Source: Chitinophagaceae bacterium (GTDB taxonomy: Bacteria > Bacteroidota > Bacteroidia > Chitinophagales > Chitinophagaceae). Taken from it: 59,941 bases of DNA. Positions within the stretch are counted from its first letter, which is position 1, and every line of letters begins with the position of its first letter. Positions 1 to 7,920 of this stretch are shown piece after piece. Below the pieces are notes generated by a model, which saw only the letters and a program-made list of their open reading frames with translations, was not told the DNA's origin and did not search any database. The position numbers were made by a program, and so were the translations under genes. Location: assembly GCA_019745155.1 (NCBI GenBank), contig JAIETM010000010.1:1-59941 (forward strand), read 5' to 3'.

Positions 1-376
1 GGTGGTGGGTATCATGTTAGAATGGCTCTAAGCCAAAGAGGTTTTACGGCCTTATTCCACCCGTTGTTCTTTCTAGATTTGAATTAATCCTATTTATTAA
101 ATTTATTGATTTGTAAACATAGGATGGGTTTGGCGTCATGCGGGGTGAAGTGCTTACATTCAAGTTCAGTTTTTCAAATCAACTTTAGTGCTGGGTTGAC
201 AGTTTGGTGCCCTGAAATCCCGCACGAACGCCAAGCGCAAAAACGTTATAGGCAATTTTAAGACGACACTGTGAAGAGCAAACTGTGTAAGCCCCCCAAA
301 AAACTTTACTGTTGAAAAATAGACTAGATGAAGGTCTGCATACTGCTTTTTTTCTATTGCCTTCTACCTTTTGTAT
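1..376. other. gene-free leading segment
   Basis: No convincing reading frame is present on either strand. The stretch lies downstream of the minus-strand HAD gene. Its middle part contains a long imperfect inverted repeat (130-234), followed by a GC-poor tail. No tRNA or rRNA signature was recognised. It may continue an intergenic or island element lying before the window. Confidence 0.6.
130..234. repeat. imperfect inverted repeat, about 16-base arms
   Basis: The left arm (130-145, TTGGCGTCATGCGGGG) and right arm (219-234, CCCGCACGAACGCCAA) are near reverse complements, separated by about 73 bases. The right arm is followed by AAAAACGTTATAGGC. The layout resembles folded recombination sites or dispersed palindromic elements, but the GTTRRRY core of an integron attC is not met. 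Function is unknown. Confidence 0.5.
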
Positions 377-1036
377 TTAGCCAATCAAATTAAAATGCAA
401 TTCACCAAAGTTTTGCAGCGAAGACATTTTTAAATCTGCAGCGGCCCATCTGTCTTCTTTGATCTGGCTATGGTGAGGTACCACCACACATTTCATGCGT
501 GCAGCTTTTGCAGCAATCATACCATTGAAAGAATCTTCGAAGCAGACGCATTCAAGCGGACTAACCCCCAGTTGTTCAGCACAGTTTAAATAGACCTGAG
601 GATGTGGTTTGCCAAAATCTAAATCCTCTGCAGAAGCAGTGGCTTGAAGAAGGTGGCGGATATTGGCCATCTTGGCGACCAATTCAATTAACTCAACAGG
701 CGATGATGTGGCTAAGCCGATCTTGAATGACTTGGATTGAAAGAAATCGAAAATGTATTGTACACCGGGCATAATTGTGCCCTTGGATGCAATCAGGTCC
801 ATGACCAGATGGACAATCTTTTTTTCTGCAACGGCTTTTTCACTTTCCGGCATCCCAAAATAGCGAAACCACCAATCAACAAATTCACGTGTTCTTAGTC
901 CGGTTGTACTATTGTATTGTTCTGTAGTAAGGTTGATGCCATAGTTGCTGAATATGGTTGCAGCAGCCTGTTCCCACAAAGGTTCGCTGTCTATTAATAA
1001 TCCATCCATATCAAAGATCACCGTACTCAGTTTCAT
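377..1036 (-). CDS. HAD-superfamily sugar-phosphate phosphatase (HxpB/YniC-like)
   Basis: This 219-residue protein is a cytosolic haloacid-dehalogenase-type hydrolase. The catalytic DxD is in FDMDGLLIDSEP (D9 and D11). Motif II is near LATSSP, the motif III lysine lies in FGKPHPQVY, and the motif IV acidic pair is in CFEDSFNG. An alpha-helical cap sits between motifs I and II, as in the beta-phosphoglucomutase / 2-deoxyglucose-6-phosphatase subgroup, and the length is normal. The sequence looks most like hexitol or deoxyhexose phosphatases, but substrate choice in this group cannot be read from motifs. It stands alone, diverging from the acyltransferase 76 bases away. Confidence 0.85.
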   Translation of the reverse strand: MKLSTVIFDMDGLLIDSEPLWEQAAATIFSNYGINLTTEQYNSTTGLRTREFVDWWFRYFGMPESEKAVAEKKIVHLVMDLIASKGTIMPGVQYIFDFFQSKSFKIGLATSSPVELIELVAKMANIRHLLQATASAEDLDFGKPHPQVYLNCAEQLGVSPLECVCFEDSFNGMIAAKAARMKCVVVPHHSQIKEDRWAAADLKMSSLQNFGELHFNLIG

Positions 1037-1112
1037 GGCCGTGTTTTGCGCAAAAATAGTTCCTGCATGGGAAAGCCCCTAAAAACGGACAAATGATTGT
1101 TAATCAATCAAT

Positions 1113-1940
1113 ATGCACCAATTCAATTTCATTCCCTATATTGCACATCACCTTCAATCAAAACTGTCTGAAATGACCTTAGTTGAAAGACTAAAGAATA
1201 TCAGGGTTGTACGATCGCTTGTTTATGGAATTGTGGGGGCCGCTTCTTATCGGGGCCTGACCATGTTCAACAAGTTGCGTATAGAAGGCACCGAACATTT
1301 GCGTGACCTCCCCCGTAACAATGTGCTGTTTGTTAGCAACCACCAAACCTATTTTGCTGATGTGATTACATTCCTGCATATTTTCTGTGCAGTAAAATGG
1401 CGTAAGGAAAATCGTTTGGGTATTCCTTATTACCTGCTGAACCCATTCACGAATGTTTATTTCGTAGCTGCCAAGGAAACTATGGATGGCAGTTGGGTAA
1501 GCCGCCTCTTTAAAATGGGCGGTGCATTAACTGTTAAGCGAACCTGGCGTGCAGAAGGTAAAGATGTGCATCGCGAACGTGATGAGTCTGATACCCAAAA
1601 AATTGATCAAACGCTCAGTAAAAGTTGGGTCATTACGTTTCCGCAAGGAACTACCAAGCCTTTTGCTCCAGGTAGAAAAGGTACAGCACATATCATCAAG
1701 AATAACCAGCCCATTGTGGTACCAGTTGTTATTAATGGTTTCTGGCGTGCTTTTAATAAGAAAGGTTTGGCTTTTAAAAAGCGCGGTTCACAATTAACGG
1801 TTCGTTTTAAAGAACCAATGGTGATCGATTACACTTTACCTGTGGATGAAATTCTGGAACAGGTGATGGAAGCCATCGAGCAAAGTAAAAACTACATGAT
1901 GAAGGGTAAACATCACCTAATGAACATCATGGATAAATAA
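1113..1940 (+). CDS. 1-acyl-glycerol-3-phosphate acyltransferase-like protein (PlsC family)
   Basis: This 275-residue membrane-associated acyltransferase likely transfers an acyl chain to lysophosphatidate or a related lysolipid. The block NHQTYFAD (H77 to D83) corresponds to the catalytic HX4D motif but has one extra residue, giving HX5D. The second block reads FPQGTTKPF where the family usually has FPEGTRS. Both deviations look like a subfamily pattern rather than damage, since the rest of the fold is intact. A start at M21 is possible, but the upstream ATG gives a plausible N-terminal helix. The gene converges on the thioesterase through a shared terminator. The exact acyl acceptor is uncertain. 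Confidence 0.8.
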   Translation: MHQFNFIPYIAHHLQSKLSEMTLVERLKNIRVVRSLVYGIVGAASYRGLTMFNKLRIEGTEHLRDLPRNNVLFVSNHQTYFADVITFLHIFCAVKWRKENRLGIPYYLLNPFTNVYFVAAKETMDGSWVSRLFKMGGALTVKRTWRAEGKDVHRERDESDTQKIDQTLSKSWVITFPQGTTKPFAPGRKGTAHIIKNNQPIVVPVVINGFWRAFNKKGLAFKKRGSQLTVRFKEPMVIDYTLPVDEILEQVMEAIEQSKNYMMKGKHHLMNIMDK

Positions 1941-1941
1941 A

Positions 1942-1972
1942 ATCCCTACAGTACTGTAGGGATGGGGATTTT
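1942..1972. terminator. bidirectional terminator between plsC-like and thioesterase genes
   Basis: A perfect 22-base palindrome (1942-1963, arms ATCCCTACAGT) is followed by a T-rich run. It sits immediately after the acyltransferase stop codon and before the convergent thioesterase stop. Confidence 0.7.
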
Positions 1973-1974
1973 TG

Positions 1975-2508
1975 TTAGTCTTTTACAAAGAGTGCTTTTA
2001 GTTCGTTTGCATCTTCTGCTTTCATTTTCCCGCCGAGTATCAAACGCACTTGTCTTCTGCGCATCGCGCCTTCATACAAGCGTTTTTCATCTTCTGTCTG
2101 AGGAATCACTTGCGGCACTTGGCGTGGCTTTCCATTAGGATCTAATGCCACGAAAGTGAAGAAAGCTTCGTTGCTCTCATACTTATACTGGTGTAATAAA
2201 TCCTCGCCCCATACTTTGATATGAATTTCCATAGAGGTGTTGAAGGCGCGACAAACCTTGGCTTCAATATGCACCACATTGCCCAGTTTGATCGGGTTTT
2301 TAAAACTCAGGTTATCTACTGAGGCGGTCATGCTTGGTGCATTGCAATGTTTGCCTGCTGCAATGCCAGCGGCTATGTCCATCCAGTACATCAATCTGCC
2401 ACCCATGAGGTTGCCAAAAGTATTGGTATCGTTCGGGAGAACGAGTTCATTCATAATGGTAAAACTATCCTGCACGTGTTTTGCTTCCATCCGGTAAAAT
2501 TTCAGCAA
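1975..2508 (-). CDS. acyl-CoA thioesterase, hotdog fold (YciA/BACH-like)
   Basis: This 177-residue protein hydrolyses acyl-CoA to free fatty acid and CoA in the cytosol. The hotdog signature runs through NDTNTFGNLMGGRLMYWMD (about residues 26-44), where the N/D positions and the Gly-Gly turn form the active-site helix. It continues with TASVDNLSFKNPIKLGNVV and ends in a charged tail. Length and motifs fit the acyl-CoA hydrolase family active on medium to long chains. M7 (2490) is an equally plausible start. The neighbouring acyltransferase suggests lipid turnover, but the two genes converge and are not co-transcribed. Confidence 0.88.
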   Translation of the reverse strand: MLKFYRMEAKHVQDSFTIMNELVLPNDTNTFGNLMGGRLMYWMDIAAGIAAGKHCNAPSMTASVDNLSFKNPIKLGNVVHIEAKVCRAFNTSMEIHIKVWGEDLLHQYKYESNEAFFTFVALDPNGKPRQVPQVIPQTEDEKRLYEGAMRRRQVRLILGGKMKAEDANELKALFVKD

Positions 2509-2542
2509 AGATAGCCTGCTAAGGGGAAACGCCTTGTTAAGA

Positions 2543-3643
2543 TCAAATTCGGATATGATCCAGCTTTTTCAGGTAATCAGGGTCTACATCCACGCCAATA
2601 CCCGGTGCATCACTCAATTGTAAGTGCATGCCATTGTGGTAGGTAACACCACCGATTACCGGATCTTCTTTATGGCCGAGTAGGCAAGTATCTAAATCGT
2701 AAAAGCGAATATTGTCGTGCGCCATAGCAAAATGTACTTTGGCGGTTAAGGCTACGCGACTTTCCAACATACCACCCATCATACAGGCTGTTTCATGTTG
2801 GGCGCAAACCTGATTGATTTTTTTTGCCTCATGAATACCGCCGCTCTTCGCAAACTTGATGTTGACATAAGAACAGGCGTGTTGCTTGATGAGTCGCTCT
2901 GCATCATGATGCGTGAACACACTTTCATCTGCCATTATGGGTATGGGCGATTGCTTTACCAACTTAGGTAATAACCCATCATTCCATTTGCGCATCGGCT
3001 GCTCACAAAACTGAATGTGAAAATGACCAAGCTCTGTTAAAGCATAGAGTGCTTCATCATAAGTCCAGCCTTGATTGGCATCTATGCGTAATTGGATATC
3101 ATTACCAACAGCTTTTCTGATCTGACGAATACGCTCTACATCGTCTTTAGGATGTTTGCCCAATTTTACTTTAATCATGTTCACGCCACGCTCCAGGAAG
3201 CTCATGGCTTGTAGTGCCATTTTATCCGGCTCATCAATACCAATAGTTAAATCGCTCTCAATATCTTTTCGCTTGCCGCCTAGGAATTGATAGAGTGGTT
3301 GGTTGGCTGCTTTTGCAGCGATATCATATAAAGCCAAATCGAATGTGCTCTTGGCTGTGTAATTGCCTGCTGTGTACATATCCAGCTCATGCAATCTACC
3401 TTCGATATCATTCGCTTGTTTGTTTTTCCAAATGCCTGCAAAATCCTTGGCCATTTCAAAACAAGTAGCTTGTGTTTCGCCTGCAATCATAGGAAAAGCA
3501 GAACATTCACCAATGCCGGTGATGCCACTGTCTGTATGCACTTTAATCAGCAGGTTCTGTGCATAATGCATCGTACCTGTTGCAATGGTGAAGGGCACCA
3601 TGGGAATGGAGAAGCGGTAGATATCAGTATGGAGTATGCGCAT
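2543..3643 (-). CDS. dipeptide epimerase, enolase superfamily (L-Ala-D/L-Glu epimerase type)
   Basis: This 366-residue protein has the full muconate-cycloisomerase-type active site: K158 and K160 (KxK, in MIKVKLGKH), metal ligands D188 (LRIDANQGW), E214 (FCEQPM) and D239 (IMADES), and the opposing base K263 (NIKFAKSGG). The spacing matches the E. coli dipeptide epimerase YcjG. The expected reaction is epimerisation of a murein-derived or other dipeptide, feeding peptidoglycan recycling. It starts 17 bases after the photolyase-like gene and may be read from the same transcript, although no functional link to light genes is obvious. The exact dipeptide is not determinable here. Confidence 0.85.
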   Translation of the reverse strand: MRILHTDIYRFSIPMVPFTIATGTMHYAQNLLIKVHTDSGITGIGECSAFPMIAGETQATCFEMAKDFAGIWKNKQANDIEGRLHELDMYTAGNYTAKSTFDLALYDIAAKAANQPLYQFLGGKRKDIESDLTIGIDEPDKMALQAMSFLERGVNMIKVKLGKHPKDDVERIRQIRKAVGNDIQLRIDANQGWTYDEALYALTELGHFHIQFCEQPMRKWNDGLLPKLVKQSPIPIMADESVFTHHDAERLIKQHACSYVNIKFAKSGGIHEAKKINQVCAQHETACMMGGMLESRVALTAKVHFAMAHDNIRFYDLDTCLLGHKEDPVIGGVTYHNGMHLQLSDAPGIGVDVDPDYLKKLDHIRI

Positions 3644-3660
3644 GCGCTAATTTCCCTACT

Positions 3661-4830
3661 TTATCGCAAAAAACGCTCGCATTTCTTCCAATACGCAAAA
3701 AAGCTGTTGAAATAACCCTGGACCTGCGGAAACATCCAGCTACGGCTTTCCTCAACTCCCTTGTAATGGCGGGTAGTAGGGTGCTCCTTGTAGTAAACCT
3801 GCTGTGCTGGGTATTGTTCCGGCAGCAATGCCATCAAGTCCTGAAAATTACCGCTGAAAACCTGAATGCCCGGCACCTGTGCATGGGCTAACGTTATGAT
3901 CCAGTTCAGCACTTTTTCGCTGATGGGGTATTGTGCAAAATGATCTGGTTCAAGCAATAAGATTCTATTTGCCGCTTTATCTCCATGCCAGTTAGGATCA
4001 AGATTGTAGGTATTGTACACAAGCGTTGGTAGGTCTACCTCAATAGTAGGTACTACAGTTGTAGGTAGGGGTGTGCTTAATGTAGGCGTGCTTGTTGTTC
4101 GTAAGATTTCAGGAACAAGCATATCAGCAAACTCGCTATAATCAACATCTAGGAAACTATGGCGTTGTGTTTGTCCTGTGTACTTATTGATGTTTTCCTG
4201 ATTGGCATAATACTTCTTACTGCTATAGCTTCCTGCCACCCATTGCCAACTCAAGTGATTACTGGCGATATCTCCATCCAGCAGATGAAAATACATCCAC
4301 TGTGCAGGTAAAAGCCAATGCGCTTGCGCAATATTGGTGGTAAGCATGGCTGTGTACATGCGTGCATGGTTATGCATATAGCCAGAATCATACAAAGCCT
4401 CAATACTTTGGTCAATACCGTTAATGCCAGTGTTGGCATTGATGATGGCTGCTGGAATTTGATGTGTAGTAATCGGACTTTGCTCATTCCGCAGATCCTG
4501 CAGAATCGCATCATCCTTGGCTTGCCAAACACGTTGAAAGAATTCGCGCCAGGCCAATTCGCTGATCAGTTTTTCTGATGCACGATACCCATATTGCTGC
4601 AGAATCATGTCTTTCAAATCAGGTAGCTGCACAACACCACGTGAAATATAAGGAGATAGTAAAGTAACAGCACCACGCAGAAAATTTCTGGTCTTTGCAT
4701 ATTGAGCGGGACGAATACCATTGATGCGTTCTTGAATCGCAGCTTTGTCTACAGGAAAAATATACTCCGGTATCGTATCAAATAATTTGCTGGCATCATT
4801 CTCCTGATGCCATTTTCTATGCTCGCTCAT
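3661..4830 (-). CDS. photolyase/cryptochrome-like FAD-binding protein with FAD domain first
   Basis: This 389-residue protein carries FAD-binding photolyase motifs in its first two thirds: ARTRNF-like YAKTRNFLRGAVTLLSPYISRG (read around residues 43-65), ELAWREFFQRVWQ, MHNHARMYTAMLTTNIAQ and NHLSWQWVAGSYSSKKYY. The last third (ANRILLLEPDHFAQYP onward) looks like a Rossmann-type alpha/beta segment. In ordinary photolyases the alpha/beta domain comes first, so the order seems reversed. A substrate or repair activity cannot be assigned; it could be a photolyase, a photoreceptor or a light-independent flavoprotein. Its start overlaps the DUF2805 stop by four bases, so it is translationally coupled to that operon. 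Confidence 0.75.
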   Translation of the reverse strand: MSEHRKWHQENDASKLFDTIPEYIFPVDKAAIQERINGIRPAQYAKTRNFLRGAVTLLSPYISRGVVQLPDLKDMILQQYGYRASEKLISELAWREFFQRVWQAKDDAILQDLRNEQSPITTHQIPAAIINANTGINGIDQSIEALYDSGYMHNHARMYTAMLTTNIAQAHWLLPAQWMYFHLLDGDIASNHLSWQWVAGSYSSKKYYANQENINKYTGQTQRHSFLDVDYSEFADMLVPEILRTTSTPTLSTPLPTTVVPTIEVDLPTLVYNTYNLDPNWHGDKAANRILLLEPDHFAQYPISEKVLNWIITLAHAQVPGIQVFSGNFQDLMALLPEQYPAQQVYYKEHPTTRHYKGVEESRSWMFPQVQGYFNSFFAYWKKCERFLR

Positions 4831-5120
4831 CTTTTGCTGATCTTGTTGAGAGATATGGTTTTTTGTCGGCTGCAGCGAAAACGTTTTACGGATTCTTCGC
4901 GCAGCGCGTTATGCTTGGTAGCCCTGCCTTGTACACGCTTGCGCCACATACGAAAGCTGGATGCTTTCATGTTTCTGCGCATCAGGTTGATGACAGTCGC
5001 TTCGGGAATGCCAAACTGCGCTTCAATGGCATCGAAAGGAGTGCGGTCTTCCCAAGCCATTTCAATGATGCGGTCAATCAACACCGCATCCAATTCATAT
5101 TCGGATAATGCCTTTTTCAT
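4827..5120 (-). CDS. DUF2805 / TIGR03643 family small protein
   Basis: This 97-residue cytosolic protein matches the DUF2805 family. The N-terminal half (IDRIIEMAWEDRTPFDAIEAQ) leads into a helix-turn-helix-like stretch, FGIPEATVINLMRRNMK, followed by a very basic tail (FRMWRKRVQGR). The shape suggests nucleic-acid binding, but no function is established to my knowledge. I recall the family as a frequent neighbour of photolyase genes, and that is what is seen here. The gene overlaps the flavin reductase by 26 bases and the photolyase-like gene by four, so co-translation is likely. Confidence 0.8.
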   Translation of the reverse strand: MKKALSEYELDAVLIDRIIEMAWEDRTPFDAIEAQFGIPEATVINLMRRNMKASSFRMWRKRVQGRATKHNALREESVKRFRCSRQKTISLNKISKR

Positions 5121-5577
5121 GTAGTATACGCGTGGTTAAAGCTTTGCCTTCGTTCAAGTTTTTATAGCTGATGACATCACAGAGAAACATGGTATGATCA
5201 CCTGCAGGAATCATTTCGAAGGATTGTAATTCCATCACTGCCAATGCATCTTTTAAAATGAAATAGTTGTTCCAAGTGCTGAGTAGGTTTCTTTTTTGAA
5301 GCCGGCTGATCTTATCAATATTGTTGCCGCTCAGTTTGCCTAATTGATTCACCAATCTGTATTGGTCTTCATGCAAGAGTTGTAATACAAATCGGCCGGT
5401 CATTGTTGCATTGGCCAAGGTTCTGGTACCGGCATAGAGTGCAACCATCATGCGTTTGGGTTGCATACTCACTGCACTTACATAGGTACAGATATGCATA
5501 TTGTCTGTAATACCTTTACTGCTCACTGAGTACACAGGCAGGTCAATACGGTTCCAAGGTTTTTTACGGATACTCAT
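5095..5577 (-). CDS. flavin reductase-like FMN-binding split-barrel protein
   Basis: This 160-residue protein resembles the flavin reductase / FMN-binding split-barrel family. Recognisable parts are VSAVSMQPKRMMVALYAGTRT (flavin-contact strand) and ATMTGRFVLQLLHEDQ, then MIPAGDHTMFLCDVISY, where the GDH segment matches the usual conserved turn. The expected role is NAD(P)H-dependent reduction of free flavin, or binding of FMN, in the cytosol. It sits between two photolyase-family genes with a four-base overlap upstream, so it may supply reduced flavin to them (inference). The oxidoreductase activity itself is not shown by the sequence. Confidence 0.8.
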   Translation of the reverse strand: MSIRKKPWNRIDLPVYSVSSKGITDNMHICTYVSAVSMQPKRMMVALYAGTRTLANATMTGRFVLQLLHEDQYRLVNQLGKLSGNNIDKISRLQKRNLLSTWNNYFILKDALAVMELQSFEMIPAGDHTMFLCDVISYKNLNEGKALTTRILHEKGIIRI

Positions 5578-7067
5578 GCCTGATCTAGTTTGGTGAGATA
5601 ATCATTGGCAATACGCAAATGATTGGCGCGTTTCGCTTCCGGCATTTTATCGAATGTTTTGATGAGCATACCCAGTCTGGGATTTTGTAAAAAGAAATCG
5701 CGATGCACATGCATGAAACGCCAGAACAGGGCATCCCATATTTCTTGCCAAGAGCCTTTGGGCCAATTGCCCATTTTCATCAAGTAATTACTACCGCTGA
5801 TATAGGGTTTGGTGGTGATGAGTCCGCCATCGGCAAACTGCGTCATACCATAGACATTAGGCACCATCACCCAATCATATGCATCAATAAAGAGTTCCAT
5901 AAACCAGCGATAGACTTCATCCGGATCAAACTCGCAGAGCAACATAAAATTGCCCAGCACCATCAATCGTTCAATATGGTGGCAATAGCCCGATTGCAAT
6001 ACGCGCTTGATCACTGTATCAATAGGAACGACCCCTGTTTCGCCTTTCCAAAATGTCGCTGGAATTTTTCTGCTAAACTGCCAGTAGTTCTTGGTACGTT
6101 GCTGTCTGCCGGCTTTATGATACACCAAATGCATGAATTCGCGCCAGCCAATGATTTGTCGGATAAATCCTTCCAATGAGTTGAGTGGAACATCATGCTT
6201 GGCTGCATATTGTGTTGCTGCATCGATAATTGCATCGGGATTGATTAATCCGATATTCAGCATCGGTGTTAATACACTATGAAACAGTATATCGGCTTCA
6301 GGCACCATGGCATCTTCGTACACGCCAAAGTCTTTAAATCTTTTTGCTAGAAAATGCTCCAACCAAGCTTCGGTTTCTGCAGTATTGATGGGGTACCAGC
6401 CTGCTGCAAAAGGTTGTTTACTGCTACCATAATGCTGCGCGAAGTTTTTCTGCACATAAGCAACAGCTTCTTCGCGAAATGTCTCTAACTGAGGCATTTG
6501 ATAGGTAGGCAAAACACCTTTTGCTGGAAATTTTTGTCTGTTATCTGCATCAAAAGTCCACTGTCCGCCTAATGGTCCGCCTTGCGCATCCAACAATAAT
6601 TTTCGTTGTTTACGTTGCTGAATATAAAAGCCCGTTTGATAAAATAATTGCTTGCCATTCTTGGGTATGCTGGTATCATTGGGCTCATTTAGAAAATTAG
6701 GATTGGCATACACCATCAGTTCTATGCTATGTTTCCGACAAGCATGCTCCATCCTGCGCAGCAGCCAATCATCCGAAGGGTTTACCACGTGGATCTTGGT
6801 ATAGCCTTCTCGAGCCAAGTGCGCAATGGTCTGGCGTACATCTGATAAGTCGCTAACTGCTTCAATATAGTTTACCTGATAGCCCTTTTCTTGCAAGTAT
6901 TTTACATAGTAGCGCATGCTGGCCCTGTGCAAGATCAGCTTTTGCTGATGGAAGGGATATTGTTTGAAATAGAGCCATTCTTCCAGTAATAACACAGGTC
7001 TGGAGATGTCCAGCGCTGGATGTTCTAGAAACAGTTGATGGGGAAAAACAAGGCTGATGGCTTTCAT
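5574..7067 (-). CDS. photolyase-related protein (DPRP/FeS-BCP family) lacking the Fe-S cysteines
   Basis: The N-terminal alpha/beta domain (AISLVFPHQLFLEHPAL onward) and C-terminal FAD domain (GFIRQIIGWREFMHLVY, GYCHHIERLMVLGNFML, WVMVPNVYGMTQFADGGL) identify the deoxyribodipyrimidine photolyase-related family, whose studied members repair (6-4) photoproducts. Those members hold a 4Fe-4S cluster through four cysteines, three in a C-x2-C-x12-C-like stretch after the ATKPY motif. Here that stretch reads YISGSNYLMKMGNWPKGSWQ, without cysteine, and only three cysteines occur in the whole protein. The start is set at the ATG (7067); an in-frame TTG lies 15 bases upstream. It is the first gene of the operon and overlaps the flavin reductase by four bases. 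Confidence 0.85.
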   Translation of the reverse strand: MKAISLVFPHQLFLEHPALDISRPVLLLEEWLYFKQYPFHQQKLILHRASMRYYVKYLQEKGYQVNYIEAVSDLSDVRQTIAHLAREGYTKIHVVNPSDDWLLRRMEHACRKHSIELMVYANPNFLNEPNDTSIPKNGKQLFYQTGFYIQQRKQRKLLLDAQGGPLGGQWTFDADNRQKFPAKGVLPTYQMPQLETFREEAVAYVQKNFAQHYGSSKQPFAAGWYPINTAETEAWLEHFLAKRFKDFGVYEDAMVPEADILFHSVLTPMLNIGLINPDAIIDAATQYAAKHDVPLNSLEGFIRQIIGWREFMHLVYHKAGRQQRTKNYWQFSRKIPATFWKGETGVVPIDTVIKRVLQSGYCHHIERLMVLGNFMLLCEFDPDEVYRWFMELFIDAYDWVMVPNVYGMTQFADGGLITTKPYISGSNYLMKMGNWPKGSWQEIWDALFWRFMHVHRDFFLQNPRLGMLIKTFDKMPEAKRANHLRIANDYLTKLDQA

Positions 7068-7123
7068 GTACGGGATAAACAATTTACCCGTTGCAATGTT
7101 CTATAGCCAAACGCAAGAATTTC
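7068..7123. promoter_or_regulatory. divergent promoter region between photolyase operon and SDR gene
   Basis: Only 56 bases separate the two divergent ATG codons. On the minus strand a TTTG and a TAAATTG box are spaced by about 21 bases, close to the Bacteroidota -33/-7 arrangement, with the -7 box about 14 bases before the photolyase ATG. No clear counterpart was seen for the SDR gene. Shared regulation is plausible but unproven. Confidence 0.35.
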
Positions 7124-7840
7124 ATGGAAACGCTGAAAGGTAAAAGGGTAGTAGTAGCTGGTGCAACTGGCGATATTGGTAAGGGTATTGCCCGTATGTT
7201 GGTGCAAAGTGGTGCACAGGTGGTGATTACCGGTAGAAACCAAGATAAGCTGGTGCAAGTGGCGCAGGCTATTGGTTTGGGTGCTGACCGCTATCAGGCT
7301 GCCGATCTGAGTAAGTCGGCAGATATTGATGCTTTGCATCAGAAAGCCATACAAGCTTTGGGTGAAGTGGATATTCTGGTGAATGCGGCAGGCATCGGTA
7401 TCATAAAGCCCATAGAACAGCTTACTGAAGCAGAATTCATGCAAACCATCCAAACCAATTTATTGGGTGCTTTCCTTTTGGTAAAAGCCTTTTTGCCGGG
7501 CATGAAAGTGCAGAAAAAAGGGTTGATCATCAATATCCCAGGTGTATTGGGTAAAGTGCCTATGGCAGGGGCAGCTGCATATGCTGCGAGCAAATATGGC
7601 TTAACTGGAATGATGCAAAGTATTCGCGAAGAATTGAAGCGTACGGATATCCGTATTACCAACCTGTTCTTAGGTGGGGTGGATTCTGCTTTCTGGGATA
7701 CCATCGATTTGCGCGTGCAGCGCGATAAAATGATTGTGGCCGAGGAAGCTGCCCGTGCCGTTTGGTTTCTTTGTCAGCAGCCAGCAAGTGGGGTGGTGAG
7801 TGAAATGGTCTTACAGCCCTTTAACCACCAAGCGATATAG
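7124..7840 (+). CDS. short-chain dehydrogenase/reductase
   Basis: The 238-residue protein has a Rossmann fold with the cofactor loop AGATGDIGKGIA near the N-terminus, the NAAG strand, a catalytic serine region before the YAASK motif, and the usual SDR length. Basic residues after beta-2 (TGRNQDK) favour NADP(H). The ATG at 7124 begins METLKGKR, just before beta-1; the longer frame starts with an unlikely TTG. The substrate is unknown. Because it diverges from the photolyase operon across 56 bases, it might share its stimulus. Confidence 0.88.
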   Translation: METLKGKRVVVAGATGDIGKGIARMLVQSGAQVVITGRNQDKLVQVAQAIGLGADRYQAADLSKSADIDALHQKAIQALGEVDILVNAAGIGIIKPIEQLTEAEFMQTIQTNLLGAFLLVKAFLPGMKVQKKGLIINIPGVLGKVPMAGAAAYAASKYGLTGMMQSIREELKRTDIRITNLFLGGVDSAFWDTIDLRVQRDKMIVAEEAARAVWFLCQQPASGVVSEMVLQPFNHQAI

Positions 7841-7920
7841 GCACAAGCCAACTGATAAAACGCATTTTTTACTTCATGTATCTGTGCCGATATTCGCATA
7901 GAATTTATATCTAACGGGCC

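Noticed and set aside
130-250. Integron attC site
   Set aside because: The GTTRRRY core and its complement are not satisfied, and no integrase or gene cassette is visible.
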